Below, piece by piece: positions 1-7,776 of a stretch of 41,843 bases of DNA; positions within the stretch are counted from its first letter, which is position 1; each line of letters begins with the position of its first letter. A program made the position numbers and the translations under genes. A model generated the notes under the pieces. The model ran no database searches. It saw nothing but the letters and a program-made list of their open reading frames with translations, and was not told the DNA's origin. This DNA is from an uncultured Victivallales bacterium (GTDB lineage Bacteria > Verrucomicrobiota > Lentisphaeria > Oligosphaerales > JAFGRS01), in assembly GCA_903837355.1 (NCBI GenBank), contig CAILUI010000110.1, forward strand, positions 1 through 41,843, written 5' to 3'.

Positions 1-109
1 CGCAGTGCCGCCCGATCATGTCAGGATGAAACTCTGCTTGGGAGTACTGCCGCGTGCCCTCACGCGGCTGGCGGGTGGGGGCACCCGCCACTACCTCAGA
101 GCCCCCCGC
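1..109. repeat. Terminal direct repeat, left copy, with two perfect hairpins
   Basis: These 109 bases are identical to 41735-41843. They hold two adjacent perfect 8-bp hairpins: 49-56 pairs with 61-68 (loop ccct), and 70-77 pairs with 82-89 (loop gggg). Only t69 separates them. The flanks 41-48 and 90-97 pair imperfectly (five Watson-Crick pairs, one G-T, two mismatches), so the unit could fold as a three-way junction. No coding sequence is supported here. The repeat means either that the molecule is circular (41,734 bp unique) or that the assembly stopped at a repeat present elsewhere in the genome. Confidence 0.9.
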
Positions 110-200
110 GCGACTGAGGTCGAGTTTCACAGGAGGCGGTCTGGTCTCCGGGTCCAAGGACCGGCTGATCCTGCTGGCCAGCAGGACGGGACTACGAACC
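110..200. repeat. Right part of hairpin-rich composite repeat
   Basis: This is non-coding DNA between the terminal repeat and the methyltransferase relic. It contains a hairpin GGTCC-aa-GGACC (151-162) and an 18-bp perfect palindrome (169-186). It ends in ACTACGAACC (191-200), the exact inverse of GGTTCGTAGT at 41703-41712 near the other end of the window. The similarity continues outside the 10-mers: GGGTCC lies just outside both, with two extra C on the far side. Joined across the terminal repeat, the two ends bound an element of about 232 bp. A dispersed non-coding repeat is my inference. Confidence 0.6.
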
Positions 201-213
201 GGACCCTCCCCGG

Positions 214-670
214 TCAGGTGCGTTTCGACCACGCGGCGGTTGAAGGCCTGGCTGAGGCTGTTGGTAGTGACGAGGCCGAAGCGCTGCACCGCGCTGGCAC
301 GCGGGCGGTCTCGTCGGGGACCTCCTGGCCGGTGGTCGGGTGGAGCTTCATGGTACGGCCGTCCCAGTGGGTCAGCGGCTGGCCGGCGGCATCAAGAACG
401 GGCTCGGTAGCATCCCAGGTCAGCACCGCGTCACGGCACTCGATGTTGCGGAAGTTGCGGATGATGGGCTCAGGGGAGCGGACGTTGCCGTGGGTGCGGT
501 GATGCCACTGCAGGCAGCCGATCCACAGCACCAGTTCGGCGATGGCGGCGGCGCGCGGGTTGACCTCAAGCCCGAGGAACTGGTTCGGGAAGACCGTCTG
601 CCCGGCCATCTCCAGCGGGCGTTGCGTATCGCCCAGACGGGCAAGGGTGTCAAAGCGGCGCACGGCGAGT
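214..670 (-). pseudogene. Decayed DISARM/BREX-type adenine DNA methyltransferase (DrmMI-like) fragment
   Basis: The minus strand here encodes a recognisable piece of the large class I DNA methyltransferases of the DrmMI/PglX type. The core reads QFLGLEVNPRAAAIAELVLW, followed by a conserved stretch ending in VPDETARVP. The frame then breaks near 300. A second frame reads VQRFGLVTTNSLSQAFNRRV and stops at about 216. In intact relatives these two pieces are separated by roughly a hundred residues that include the NPPF catalytic motif, so that segment has been deleted. SAM motif I, expected upstream, is also missing: the alcohol dehydrogenase gene ends at 722 immediately before the fragment. The product cannot be an active methyltransferase. 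Homology was judged from remembered family motifs, not from a search. Confidence 0.75.
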
Positions 671-721
671 GCAGGGCTTCCATGATATCGGCGTGGCCGG
701 CCACTGCAGCGCTGGCTTTGC

Positions 722-1741
722 CTACATCTCGATGAGGATCTTGGTGAAGGCGGCGGGCACCGCGTGCCAGTCGGCGAGCGCCTGGCCCGCCTGGCGGAAG
801 GGATAGACGCGGGTGACGACCTCGGCGAGCGGGAAGCGCCGGGCTTCAAGCAGGCGGATCACCGCGGTGAAGTCCGCCGGCAGAGCGTTGCGCGAACCGC
901 GGATGTCGAGCTCTTTCTGCACGAAGAGCTTGGTCTGGTACTCGACCGGGTGCTTGGCGTAGCCGATATAGACCACGCGGCCGGCAAAGGCCACCTCGTC
1001 GACGGCGGCAGTGAAGGTCGCCGGCAGCCCGATCGCCTCAATGACGACGTCCGGGCCCTCGCCCTGGGTCAACGCCTGCAACTCGGCATGCAGGTCACAG
1101 CGGCTGGAGTCCAGGGTGTGACTCGCCCCGGCCTGGCTGGCCAGAGCCAGTTTGGCGGCATCGATGTCGACCGCCAGCACGCGCGCGCCGCGGAACGCCG
1201 CCCCGGCCACGGCGCCGAGCCCGATCGCGCCGCAGCCAAGGACGCAGACCGTATCGCCGGCCTGTACCTGCCCCCGCGCCGCCGCATGCCCGCCGACGGT
1301 CAGTGGCTCCACCAGCGCCAGTTCGCGCAGTCCGAGCGCGGGCGAGGCGAAGAGCTTGTTCCACGGCGCCACGATGAACTCGGTCAGGGCGCCGTCACGC
1401 TGCACCCCGAGGGTCTGGTTACGGCGGCAGCAGTTGGGCCGCTGCTGGCGGCAGGCGGAGCACTCGCCGCACTGGGTGTAGGGCGAGAGGGTCACGTCCA
1501 TGCCGGGCCGCCAGGGGGTCGGTACGGACGCGCCCACCGCCTCCAGGGTGCCGCTGATCTCGTGCCCCGGAATGCGCGGGTAGGACACCATCGGGTTCAG
1601 GCCGCGGAAGGTGTTCAGGTCTGAACCGCAGTACCCGACCAGGCAGACGCGGATGAGAACCTCATCGGCCGCGGGGACCGGCACCGGCACTTCGCGGAAC
1701 TCGGTCTTACCGGGCGCGACGATGGTGAAGGCGGTCATCAT
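722..1741 (-). CDS. Zinc-dependent alcohol/polyol dehydrogenase (MDR family)
   Basis: A 339-residue medium-chain dehydrogenase/reductase, probably NAD(P)-dependent and acting on a sugar, polyol or sugar acid. The catalytic-zinc region shows YCGSDLNTFRG and PGHE. The structural-zinc loop has CGECSACRQQRPNCC. The Rossmann motif is VLGCGAIGLGAV. Length is normal for sorbitol, L-idonate or galactitol dehydrogenase-like enzymes. I chose the ATG at 1741, where GGAG lies 9 nt upstream; an in-frame TTG at 1765 is possible but overlaps the preceding gene. It starts 17 nt after the stop of the fuconolactonase-like gene, so the two form an operon and may act in one sugar-oxidation route. The substrate cannot be read from sequence. 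Confidence 0.88.
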   Translation of the reverse strand: MMTAFTIVAPGKTEFREVPVPVPAADEVLIRVCLVGYCGSDLNTFRGLNPMVSYPRIPGHEISGTLEAVGASVPTPWRPGMDVTLSPYTQCGECSACRQQRPNCCRRNQTLGVQRDGALTEFIVAPWNKLFASPALGLRELALVEPLTVGGHAAARGQVQAGDTVCVLGCGAIGLGAVAGAAFRGARVLAVDIDAAKLALASQAGASHTLDSSRCDLHAELQALTQGEGPDVVIEAIGLPATFTAAVDEVAFAGRVVYIGYAKHPVEYQTKLFVQKELDIRGSRNALPADFTAVIRLLEARRFPLAEVVTRVYPFRQAGQALADWHAVPAAFTKILIEM

Positions 1742-1758
1742 GGGGGGAGTCTCCACGT

Positions 1759-2598
1759 TCAGCAAGATGCCGGCAGAGCGTAGGCACGGCGCGCATTGCC
1801 GCCGAGGATCGCGGCCTGCTCGGTCGGCGTGAAGTCGGCCAGCGCGGCGCGCACGATGTCAAGCCAACGTCCGTAGGGACAGCCCACCAGGCACACGGGC
1901 CAGTCCGAGCCAAACAGCACGCGCTCCGGGCCAAAAGCCTCCAGCGCCGTCAGCAGGTACGGCCGCAATTGGGCGACCGTCCAGGCGCGCGGATCGGCCT
2001 CGGTCACAACGCCGCTCAGCTTGCACCAGACGTGCGGCCGCCGGGCCAGCTCGCGCAGGCGGCTCGCCCACGGCTCGAGGAGGCCGTCCCGCACGCGGGG
2101 CTTGGCGATGTGATCGACGACGAAGCGCTGTTGCGGGTGGCGGTCCACAAAACGCAGCGTCGCGGGCAGGTGGCGCTCGAAGATGAGGATGTCGTAGGCC
2201 AGATCGAAGCGGCGCAGCGCCGCGATGCCGCGGTTGAAATCCGGCCGCAGGATGTATTCATCATCGGGCTCGCCCTGCACGACATGGCGTACGCCGCGCA
2301 GGGCGGGCGAGACGGCCAGACGCTCCAGCAGGGCCTCCACCGCAGGGTCGCAGAGCGGCACCCACCCCACGACGCCGCAGAGCCGGTCGCAGTGCCGCGC
2401 GAGCTCCAGCAGCCAGGCGGTCTCCGCCAGGCTCTGGCGGGCCTGGACGCTGATGGCAGCATCAACACCGGCCGCCGCCATCTCGGCCACCAGGTGCTCG
2501 GGCAGGAAATCGCGCCGGATCACGGCCAGGTCGGCGGAGATCCAGTCGTACTCGGCCGGCGTGTAGCGCCAGAAGTGCTGATGGCTGTCGATCACCAT
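1759..2598 (-). CDS. Amidohydrolase of the L-fuconolactonase family (COG3618)
   Basis: A 279-residue TIM-barrel metal-dependent hydrolase. The N-terminal metal motif is IDSHQHFW, followed by the family pattern YDWI. Further hallmarks are VVDHIAKP in the middle and LFGSDWPVC near the C-terminus, whose Asp is the usual catalytic and metal residue. Family members open sugar lactones such as L-fuconolactone, L-rhamnonolactone or 2-pyrone-4,6-dicarboxylate. The ATG at 2598 begins right at the motif; a TTG at 2616 would add six residues. It is first in an operon with the Zn-dehydrogenase. An L-fucose-dehydrogenase-type aldo/keto reductase lies 5 kb away on the same strand, which supports a deoxy-sugar lactone as substrate (inference). 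Confidence 0.85.
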   Translation of the reverse strand: MVIDSHQHFWRYTPAEYDWISADLAVIRRDFLPEHLVAEMAAAGVDAAISVQARQSLAETAWLLELARHCDRLCGVVGWVPLCDPAVEALLERLAVSPALRGVRHVVQGEPDDEYILRPDFNRGIAALRRFDLAYDILIFERHLPATLRFVDRHPQQRFVVDHIAKPRVRDGLLEPWASRLRELARRPHVWCKLSGVVTEADPRAWTVAQLRPYLLTALEAFGPERVLFGSDWPVCLVGCPYGRWLDIVRAALADFTPTEQAAILGGNARRAYALPASC

Positions 2599-2676
2599 GC
2601 TCGTCGCCCCCCCCAATGCCGTTGGCGTTCTGGGCGTGCCCTTGGCTGCAGACGGGCACGTAGGTCGGCGCTGCCG

Positions 2677-2705
2677 CCAGACCGTGAGTCTGACGGCCGG
2701 TCTGG
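2677..2705 (-). promoter_or_regulatory. Operator-like inverted repeat
   Basis: CCAGACCG (2677-2684) and CGGTCTGG (2698-2705) form a perfect 8-bp inverted repeat with a 13-nt spacer. It sits immediately downstream of a candidate -10 element and about 80 nt before the fuconolactonase-like start. That is where a repressor for the sugar-oxidation operon could bind. It could instead be an RNA hairpin at the 5' end of the transcript. Confidence 0.35.
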
Positions 2706-2711
2706 GGTAGT

Positions 2712-2740
2712 AGCATAGGCGTCGAATGTGAGGGTGCCAG
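2712..2740 (-). promoter_or_regulatory. Candidate sigma70-type promoter for the lactonase-dehydrogenase operon
   Basis: Read on the minus strand, CTGGCA (2740-2735), a 17-nt spacer and TATGCT (2717-2712) give a four-of-six match at each box. The predicted start is near 2705, about 107 nt upstream of the start codon at 2598. It was found by eye only. Confidence 0.35.
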
Positions 2741-2880
2741 TAGGAGACGTCGGGCGGGGCGCCCGCTGGCGGCGGACGGCCGCGCTTTCGATGATGACTC
2801 CGTCAGTGCGGATCCGTCTGCTTGCGGTGACGTTGGTAACGGGTCACGAAGCGAGTCCAGTGGCCGGCTCCGCCGCTGGC

Positions 2881-5800
2881 TCAGGGAGTGCTGCCGTCCG
2901 CTCCGCCAGTGTCTGGCAGTTTCTCGTCACCTGCGGCCGCGGTGATGACCCCCTCGGCGCCACGTTTGCGCGTGCGCCTGGCGGGCCTCGGTTCCGCCTC
3001 GGCGACGGGGGCCGGGGACAGCTTACTGCAGCCCGGTCCGAAGATCCCGCTGCGACCGCTGCCCTGCTTACGGACCTCGATGCGGGTGGGGATGCGGCTC
3101 TTCATCTGTTCAACGTGGGAGATGACGCCGATCATCTTGCCATGGGACTGGTGCAGTCCCTCCAAGGTGCCAACCGCCGTGTCCAGTGTGTCGCTGTCCA
3201 ACGTGCCGAACCCCTCATCAAGGAAGAGCGAGTCGACGTGGAGTTTGCCGCTCGCCATCTCAGCCAGCCCCAGCGCCAGCGAGAGCGACACCATGAAGGT
3301 CTCGCCGCCGGAGAGATTGGACACCGGCCGCTCAGCGTCCCCCTGATCGCGGTCGATCACGGATGGCAGCAGTGCCTCCGACTCCGCGCTCCACACCGCC
3401 CGGTAACGGCCACTCATGCGTTCGAGATGGGGATTCGCCGCCTGCAACAAGCGCCGCAACGTGATGCCGTGGGCGTAGCGCGGAAACTTGCTGCCGTCGC
3501 TTGAGCCGACCAGGTCGTGCAGACGGTTCCACCGGTTCAGATCCGCCTGTTGGCGCGCGATGTCGTCGACCAAGGTTGCCGTCGCCAGCCGCTTCCCGTC
3601 ATCCGCCCGCAGGGACTCCGTGTCGGCGCCAAGCGCGCGCATCAGGGCCTCCAAGTTGGCCTTCCCGGTGTCCCGCGCTGCGGTCAGTTCGTCGAGAGGG
3701 CGGTCGGTGAGCGCCTGCGCTGCTGCGGCCGCAAGGTCGCGGTCGGTTTGCTCTTTCCGGCTCTTCAGGATCAGGTCATCCTGTCGAAGTTGCTGGCGCA
3801 CGCCGACGACACGCGTGACGTCGGCGTCATCCCAGCGCGCCACCCGGCAGGCGGCCTCGTCAGCGAACCCCGCCGTCTGCAGTCTCGCTGCCAGCGTCGC
3901 CGCCGCGGCCTGGGCGCTATCCGCTGCGAGCAGAGCCCCTTGCTCCGCCACGGCGGCCTCGGTGCAGGCCGCCTCCGCCTGGCTCCCCAGCCTGGTCTTC
4001 TCGGCCTCCAGTCGTTCGCGGACGCTCTCTGCGTCCTGCCGGGCCTGGCGCAGGCGCTTCTCTTCGGCGTCCGGATTGCGGTCCCCGAACCGCGCCTGGC
4101 GCGATCCCCTGAGACTCGCAATGGCGGTTTCCTTGGCCGCCAGATCCTGCTGCTTCGATAGCCGTTCGCGCTGAACCTCTCCCAGCCGTATTTCTGCCTC
4201 GTTGACGGCCTTGACGGTGGCCTCCTCCCGCGCCTTGGCCGACTCGGCCCGTCGCTCCTGCCGGGCGAACTCGTCGCGGCGTTTCTCGAGGTCCTTTAGC
4301 TCGCGCGCCAGCGTCTGTGGTTGCGGATTCGGCAGTCCGACCGTAGCCAGCTTCGCAGCGATGGCCTGCCACCCTGCGGTCGCCTCGCTCTGAGCCTTGG
4401 CAGCCGCCTCCCGTGCCCGGGCCGCGTTGACGCGGGCGGCATCCGCTGCCTTGTGCGCCGCCGCGACCTTCACCTGCGCCAGTGCCAGTCCGCTGTCGGC
4501 CTGGCCAAGCGCCGAGGTCAGTAACACCATCTTCTGGTACCGGGCCTGGTGGACCTTGTCGGCCCCGTCGGCCGCCTTCCGCGCTGCCTCCGCCGTCGCC
4601 ACCAGTGCCGCGAGCTGGGCCCGTACCCCGTCCAGCGCCCTCTGCGCCTCCGTGACTTCAGGGACGTTGCCCCTGGCGTAGGGGTGGTCGGCCGCGCCGC
4701 ACAGCGGGCACGCGTGGTCATCGGAGAGCTGTTTCCGAAGCTCTTCCAGGCTAGCGACGGTCTGCGTCAGGCGCAGGTTCTCCTCGGCCAGGCAGATCAG
4801 TTTGTCGAGGTCGGGCTGACGCTCGTCGCGTGCCGCTTCTGCGTTCTCCTTGGCGGTGCGCGCCTTGGCTTGTGCATCCGCCGCCGCAAGCAATGCCGGT
4901 CCGGCCAGTTGGTGCTCGCTCCGCGCCTTGGCGGCGCCGACCTGTGCGGTCCTCACGGCCGCACTCTCAGCCACGACCTCCTGTTCAGCCTGCTGGCGGC
5001 CCTGCTCGGCCCGGTGCGCCGTGTCCGCGGCCTCCGCGGCCTCGCGCTGACGCTGCTCCCAGCCGGTGCGCAGCGTCTCCACCGCCGGCAGGACGTGCGC
5101 CAGCAGGCTATCGGTGGCATGCTTCTCCAAGTACTCTCGGGCGCCGGCAAGATCAGACACCGCCACCGTGCGGCTGTGCTTGGCCTGGTCAAGGTCTGTC
5201 GCACCCTTGATGGCGCGCCGCTCAGTCTCCTCTACCGTCTTCCGCGCCCCCTTCTCGTCCGCCAGCGCCACCGCGATCTGGGCGTCCAATCCGCGGACTT
5301 CATCCAGCACAGGCAGTGCCTGGCTCAGGGCCTCCCCGGCGGCCAGGGCGAGCGCCTTGGCATCTGTCACCCGCGGCTCCAGCGCGGCGAGCGCCTGCTG
5401 CAGCGCCTCCAGCGCAATTCGGCGTTTGCGCAGACTGCCAAGCGCCGCGGTCTCAGCCTTACGCGCGGCGTCAACCGTCCCCAGCTCGGGATCCAACGCG
5501 CGTGCCGATTCGGCTACGGCCAGGCGATCAAGGTCAGGCTTGGCCGCGGCGGTACGCTCGCCGAGAGCCTCGATGCGGCTGGCCACCTGCGCCTGAGCCT
5601 CGCGCAGTACGCTCAGGGTTCCGAGCCACTGCAGCTGGGCCTCAAGCTGCTCCAGCCGCTGGCCAAGCTCCGTCTTCTCCTTCCCCGCCGTTGCGAGCCG
5701 CGTCTCCAGCGCCTGCCGCTCGGCGTCGGGCAGAACGCCGGCAGCGCTGAACGCCTGTTGCTTCAGCAGATCCTCCAGCTTTCCATGCTCGACCTGCCAG

Positions 5801-6369
5801 CGTGCATGCACCGCCGTGTCGACCGCCCTGTAAACACCGGTGCCGGTGACCTGCTCGAGGATACCGGCACGGTCCTTGTCGTCGGCCTTCAGGAAGGCAT
5901 CGAACTTCCCCTGGACCAGGAGCACCGAGCGGGTGAATTGCTCGAAGCTCATCCCGGTGATCTCCCCGACCGTGGCCGCCACCGTCTTGAGCTGTTCGGC
6001 CAGCACCTCGCCCGTGTTGGCGTCGACGATCTGGCGCGCCGCCTGTTGCAGCTCCCCATCCGCCCGGTGACGGGCCCGCCACTGCTCCCAGCGGCTGCGG
6101 TAGCGCTTGCCGCCGACCTCAAATCCGACCTCGGCGAACGACTCGCCGGTGCCGCGGGTCATGACTTCGTTCGCTTCCTTCGAGATGCTCTGCCGCGCCG
6201 TCTGGCCGTAGAGGGCGAGGCAGAGCGCGTCAAGCACCGAGGTCTTGCCTGCCCCCGTGGGGCCGGTCAGGGCGAAGAGCCCTCTGCTGAAGGCCGGGTC
6301 CTCGAAGTTGATCCGCCACTCGCCCGCCAGTGAGTTGATGTTCTTGAACCGCAGATTGAGGATCTTCAT
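2881..6369 (-). CDS. sbcC: Exonuclease subunit SbcC (Rad50-like ATPase)
   Basis: A 1,162-residue SMC-like ATPase of the SbcCD nuclease, which opens hairpins and processes DNA ends. Walker A GPTGAGKT is at about residues 36-43. Long Ala/Glu/Arg-rich coiled coils flank a zinc hook, CPLC, near 553-556. The ABC signature LSGGE is near 1015, and Walker B with D-loop (LFLDEGFGTLD) is near 1045. A basic and acidic tail of about 60 residues follows the usual end of the fold. The ATG at 6369 gives the canonical start MKILNLRFKN; the frame is open for 88 more codons upstream, but that would overlap sbcD. It begins 8 bp after the sbcD stop with GGGAG upstream, so the two are co-expressed. The window is rich in perfect palindromes, which are the substrates SbcCD is known for. 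Confidence 0.96.
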   Translation of the reverse strand: MKILNLRFKNINSLAGEWRINFEDPAFSRGLFALTGPTGAGKTSVLDALCLALYGQTARQSISKEANEVMTRGTGESFAEVGFEVGGKRYRSRWEQWRARHRADGELQQAARQIVDANTGEVLAEQLKTVAATVGEITGMSFEQFTRSVLLVQGKFDAFLKADDKDRAGILEQVTGTGVYRAVDTAVHARWQVEHGKLEDLLKQQAFSAAGVLPDAERQALETRLATAGKEKTELGQRLEQLEAQLQWLGTLSVLREAQAQVASRIEALGERTAAAKPDLDRLAVAESARALDPELGTVDAARKAETAALGSLRKRRIALEALQQALAALEPRVTDAKALALAAGEALSQALPVLDEVRGLDAQIAVALADEKGARKTVEETERRAIKGATDLDQAKHSRTVAVSDLAGAREYLEKHATDSLLAHVLPAVETLRTGWEQRQREAAEAADTAHRAEQGRQQAEQEVVAESAAVRTAQVGAAKARSEHQLAGPALLAAADAQAKARTAKENAEAARDERQPDLDKLICLAEENLRLTQTVASLEELRKQLSDDHACPLCGAADHPYARGNVPEVTEAQRALDGVRAQLAALVATAEAARKAADGADKVHQARYQKMVLLTSALGQADSGLALAQVKVAAAHKAADAARVNAARAREAAAKAQSEATAGWQAIAAKLATVGLPNPQPQTLARELKDLEKRRDEFARQERRAESAKAREEATVKAVNEAEIRLGEVQRERLSKQQDLAAKETAIASLRGSRQARFGDRNPDAEEKRLRQARQDAESVRERLEAEKTRLGSQAEAACTEAAVAEQGALLAADSAQAAAATLAARLQTAGFADEAACRVARWDDADVTRVVGVRQQLRQDDLILKSRKEQTDRDLAAAAAQALTDRPLDELTAARDTGKANLEALMRALGADTESLRADDGKRLATATLVDDIARQQADLNRWNRLHDLVGSSDGSKFPRYAHGITLRRLLQAANPHLERMSGRYRAVWSAESEALLPSVIDRDQGDAERPVSNLSGGETFMVSLSLALGLAEMASGKLHVDSLFLDEGFGTLDSDTLDTAVGTLEGLHQSHGKMIGVISHVEQMKSRIPTRIEVRKQGSGRSGIFGPGCSKLSPAPVAEAEPRPARRTRKRGAEGVITAAAGDEKLPDTGGADGSTP

Positions 6370-6377
6370 GGGGGCGG

Positions 6378-7619
6378 CTACTCCCGCTGTGCATCCGCTT
6401 CCTGGACGCTCTTCAGAACCTCGGCGAACAACGCCGGGAGCCACTGCCTCTCCTCGTCCGAGAGGCTCGAGTCGTCCGCCAGACGCATCCGGAACACGTC
6501 CAGTGGCGTCAACTGCTCCAGTCCGATCACCTCGGCGCCGCGGGCCCCGTCCGGACGGGCTTGCGGGCGGCCGTCCTGCTGGGCCAGTATCTGCACCGCG
6601 GAGCCCTCGACCAGCCCCGGCAGGGAGTTCCACAGCGGGCCCAGATCGCCAGCGCCGGTCGTCACCTGGACTTCGACCCAGACGCTGGCCTGCGCGGCCA
6701 CCAGTTCACGGAGGCGGGCGCTGACGCTGTCCGGGCTGCCCTGAACCGGCTCCAGGCGCTGGAATACCGGGACTTCCTCCAGTCTCACCATGACCGGATC
6801 TCCGGCCTTCGACCCGAACTCGACTACCGCCACCGACTTTGCCTGTCCGGCCTCGGCGAAACTCATCGGCAGAGGTGAGCCTGAGTAGCGGCAGCAGTCA
6901 TGCCCGCCAAGGGCTTGCGGCGTGTGCAGGTGGCCGAACGCATAGTAATCGGCCCGGGGCAGAAGAGCCGCCGGCATCGCCCCGAGATTGCCGATCCGTA
7001 GCGCCCGTTCGGAGCGCACGTCCGACAGCGTGGCGCCGCTCAGGTTAAGGTGTCCGGTCAGCACTAGCGGCACCCCTGGACCGGCCGCCTCGCGAGCCAG
7101 AGCGGCAACGTGTGCGTAGTGCGCCCGGAAGCCTTCCTGGAGCTTCGCCGTCCGGTCGGCCTCGGCATCCCCGGCCTCGTCCCGACGCAGATCCCCTTCA
7201 CGGAGGTACGGCACCGCCGCGATCGCCAGCCCCGGCTTGCCGGTCGCATCCGGGACCAACACCACCTCCCCGGCCGGATTGCCAGCGTCGATCTCACCGA
7301 TTACCCACGCCTTGAGATGAACCAGTGCCTGCGCCGGAGCGTTCAGCATCGATGGCGAGTCGTGGTTGCCGCCGACCACGACCACCGCCCGGCAGAGCTC
7401 CTCCTTGTAGATCTCGGCCAGCAGCGAGTAGTAGCCCGCCTGAGCGCGGTTGGAGGGGGCGCAGGTGTCGAAGATGTCCCCCGCCACCACCAGCGCCTCG
7501 GGCTTCTCGCGGCGCAGCAGGTCCTTCAGCCACTCGGCAAACGCCTCGTGTTCCGCGTAACGGTCCTGATCGTGCAGACGCCCGCCCCAGTGCCAATCCG
7601 AAGTGTGGATGATCTTCAT
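6378..7619 (-). CDS. sbcD: Exonuclease subunit SbcD (Mre11-like nuclease)
   Basis: A 413-residue calcineurin-like phosphoesterase, the nuclease partner of SbcC. The metal motifs appear in order: TSDWHWG near the N-terminus, VVAGDIFD, GGNHDS and FGHLH. Length and spacing fit SbcD. I placed the start at the ATG at 7619 (MKIIHTSDWH), where family members begin; in-frame ATGs 18 and 27 nt upstream would only add a short leader. No strong ribosome-binding site distinguishes them. The gene precedes sbcC in the common sbcD-sbcC order. The 157 bp upstream, before the aldo/keto reductase stop, contain no gene I can support. Confidence 0.95.
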   Translation of the reverse strand: MKIIHTSDWHWGGRLHDQDRYAEHEAFAEWLKDLLRREKPEALVVAGDIFDTCAPSNRAQAGYYSLLAEIYKEELCRAVVVVGGNHDSPSMLNAPAQALVHLKAWVIGEIDAGNPAGEVVLVPDATGKPGLAIAAVPYLREGDLRRDEAGDAEADRTAKLQEGFRAHYAHVAALAREAAGPGVPLVLTGHLNLSGATLSDVRSERALRIGNLGAMPAALLPRADYYAFGHLHTPQALGGHDCCRYSGSPLPMSFAEAGQAKSVAVVEFGSKAGDPVMVRLEEVPVFQRLEPVQGSPDSVSARLRELVAAQASVWVEVQVTTGAGDLGPLWNSLPGLVEGSAVQILAQQDGRPQARPDGARGAEVIGLEQLTPLDVFRMRLADDSSLSDEERQWLPALFAEVLKSVQEADAQRE

Positions 7620-7776
7620 GTCAACGGACTTTTCCATCCCGTGCATAGGACCTGGTTCGCCTCGGCCATTGCCTCCGGCAACGCCACCGGTCTGCCGGCG
7701 TAAGCGCGGGCCGCGGTCGGCGCAGGCTCGTCACCCCCGCCCCGTCAGGCGGGTTGGCGGCGGCGCCGTGCCGGGG

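Noticed and set aside
6370..6633. 88-codon N-terminal extension of SbcC
   Set aside because: It overlaps sbcD. The standard SbcC N-terminus begins at 6369 with a purine-rich site upstream.
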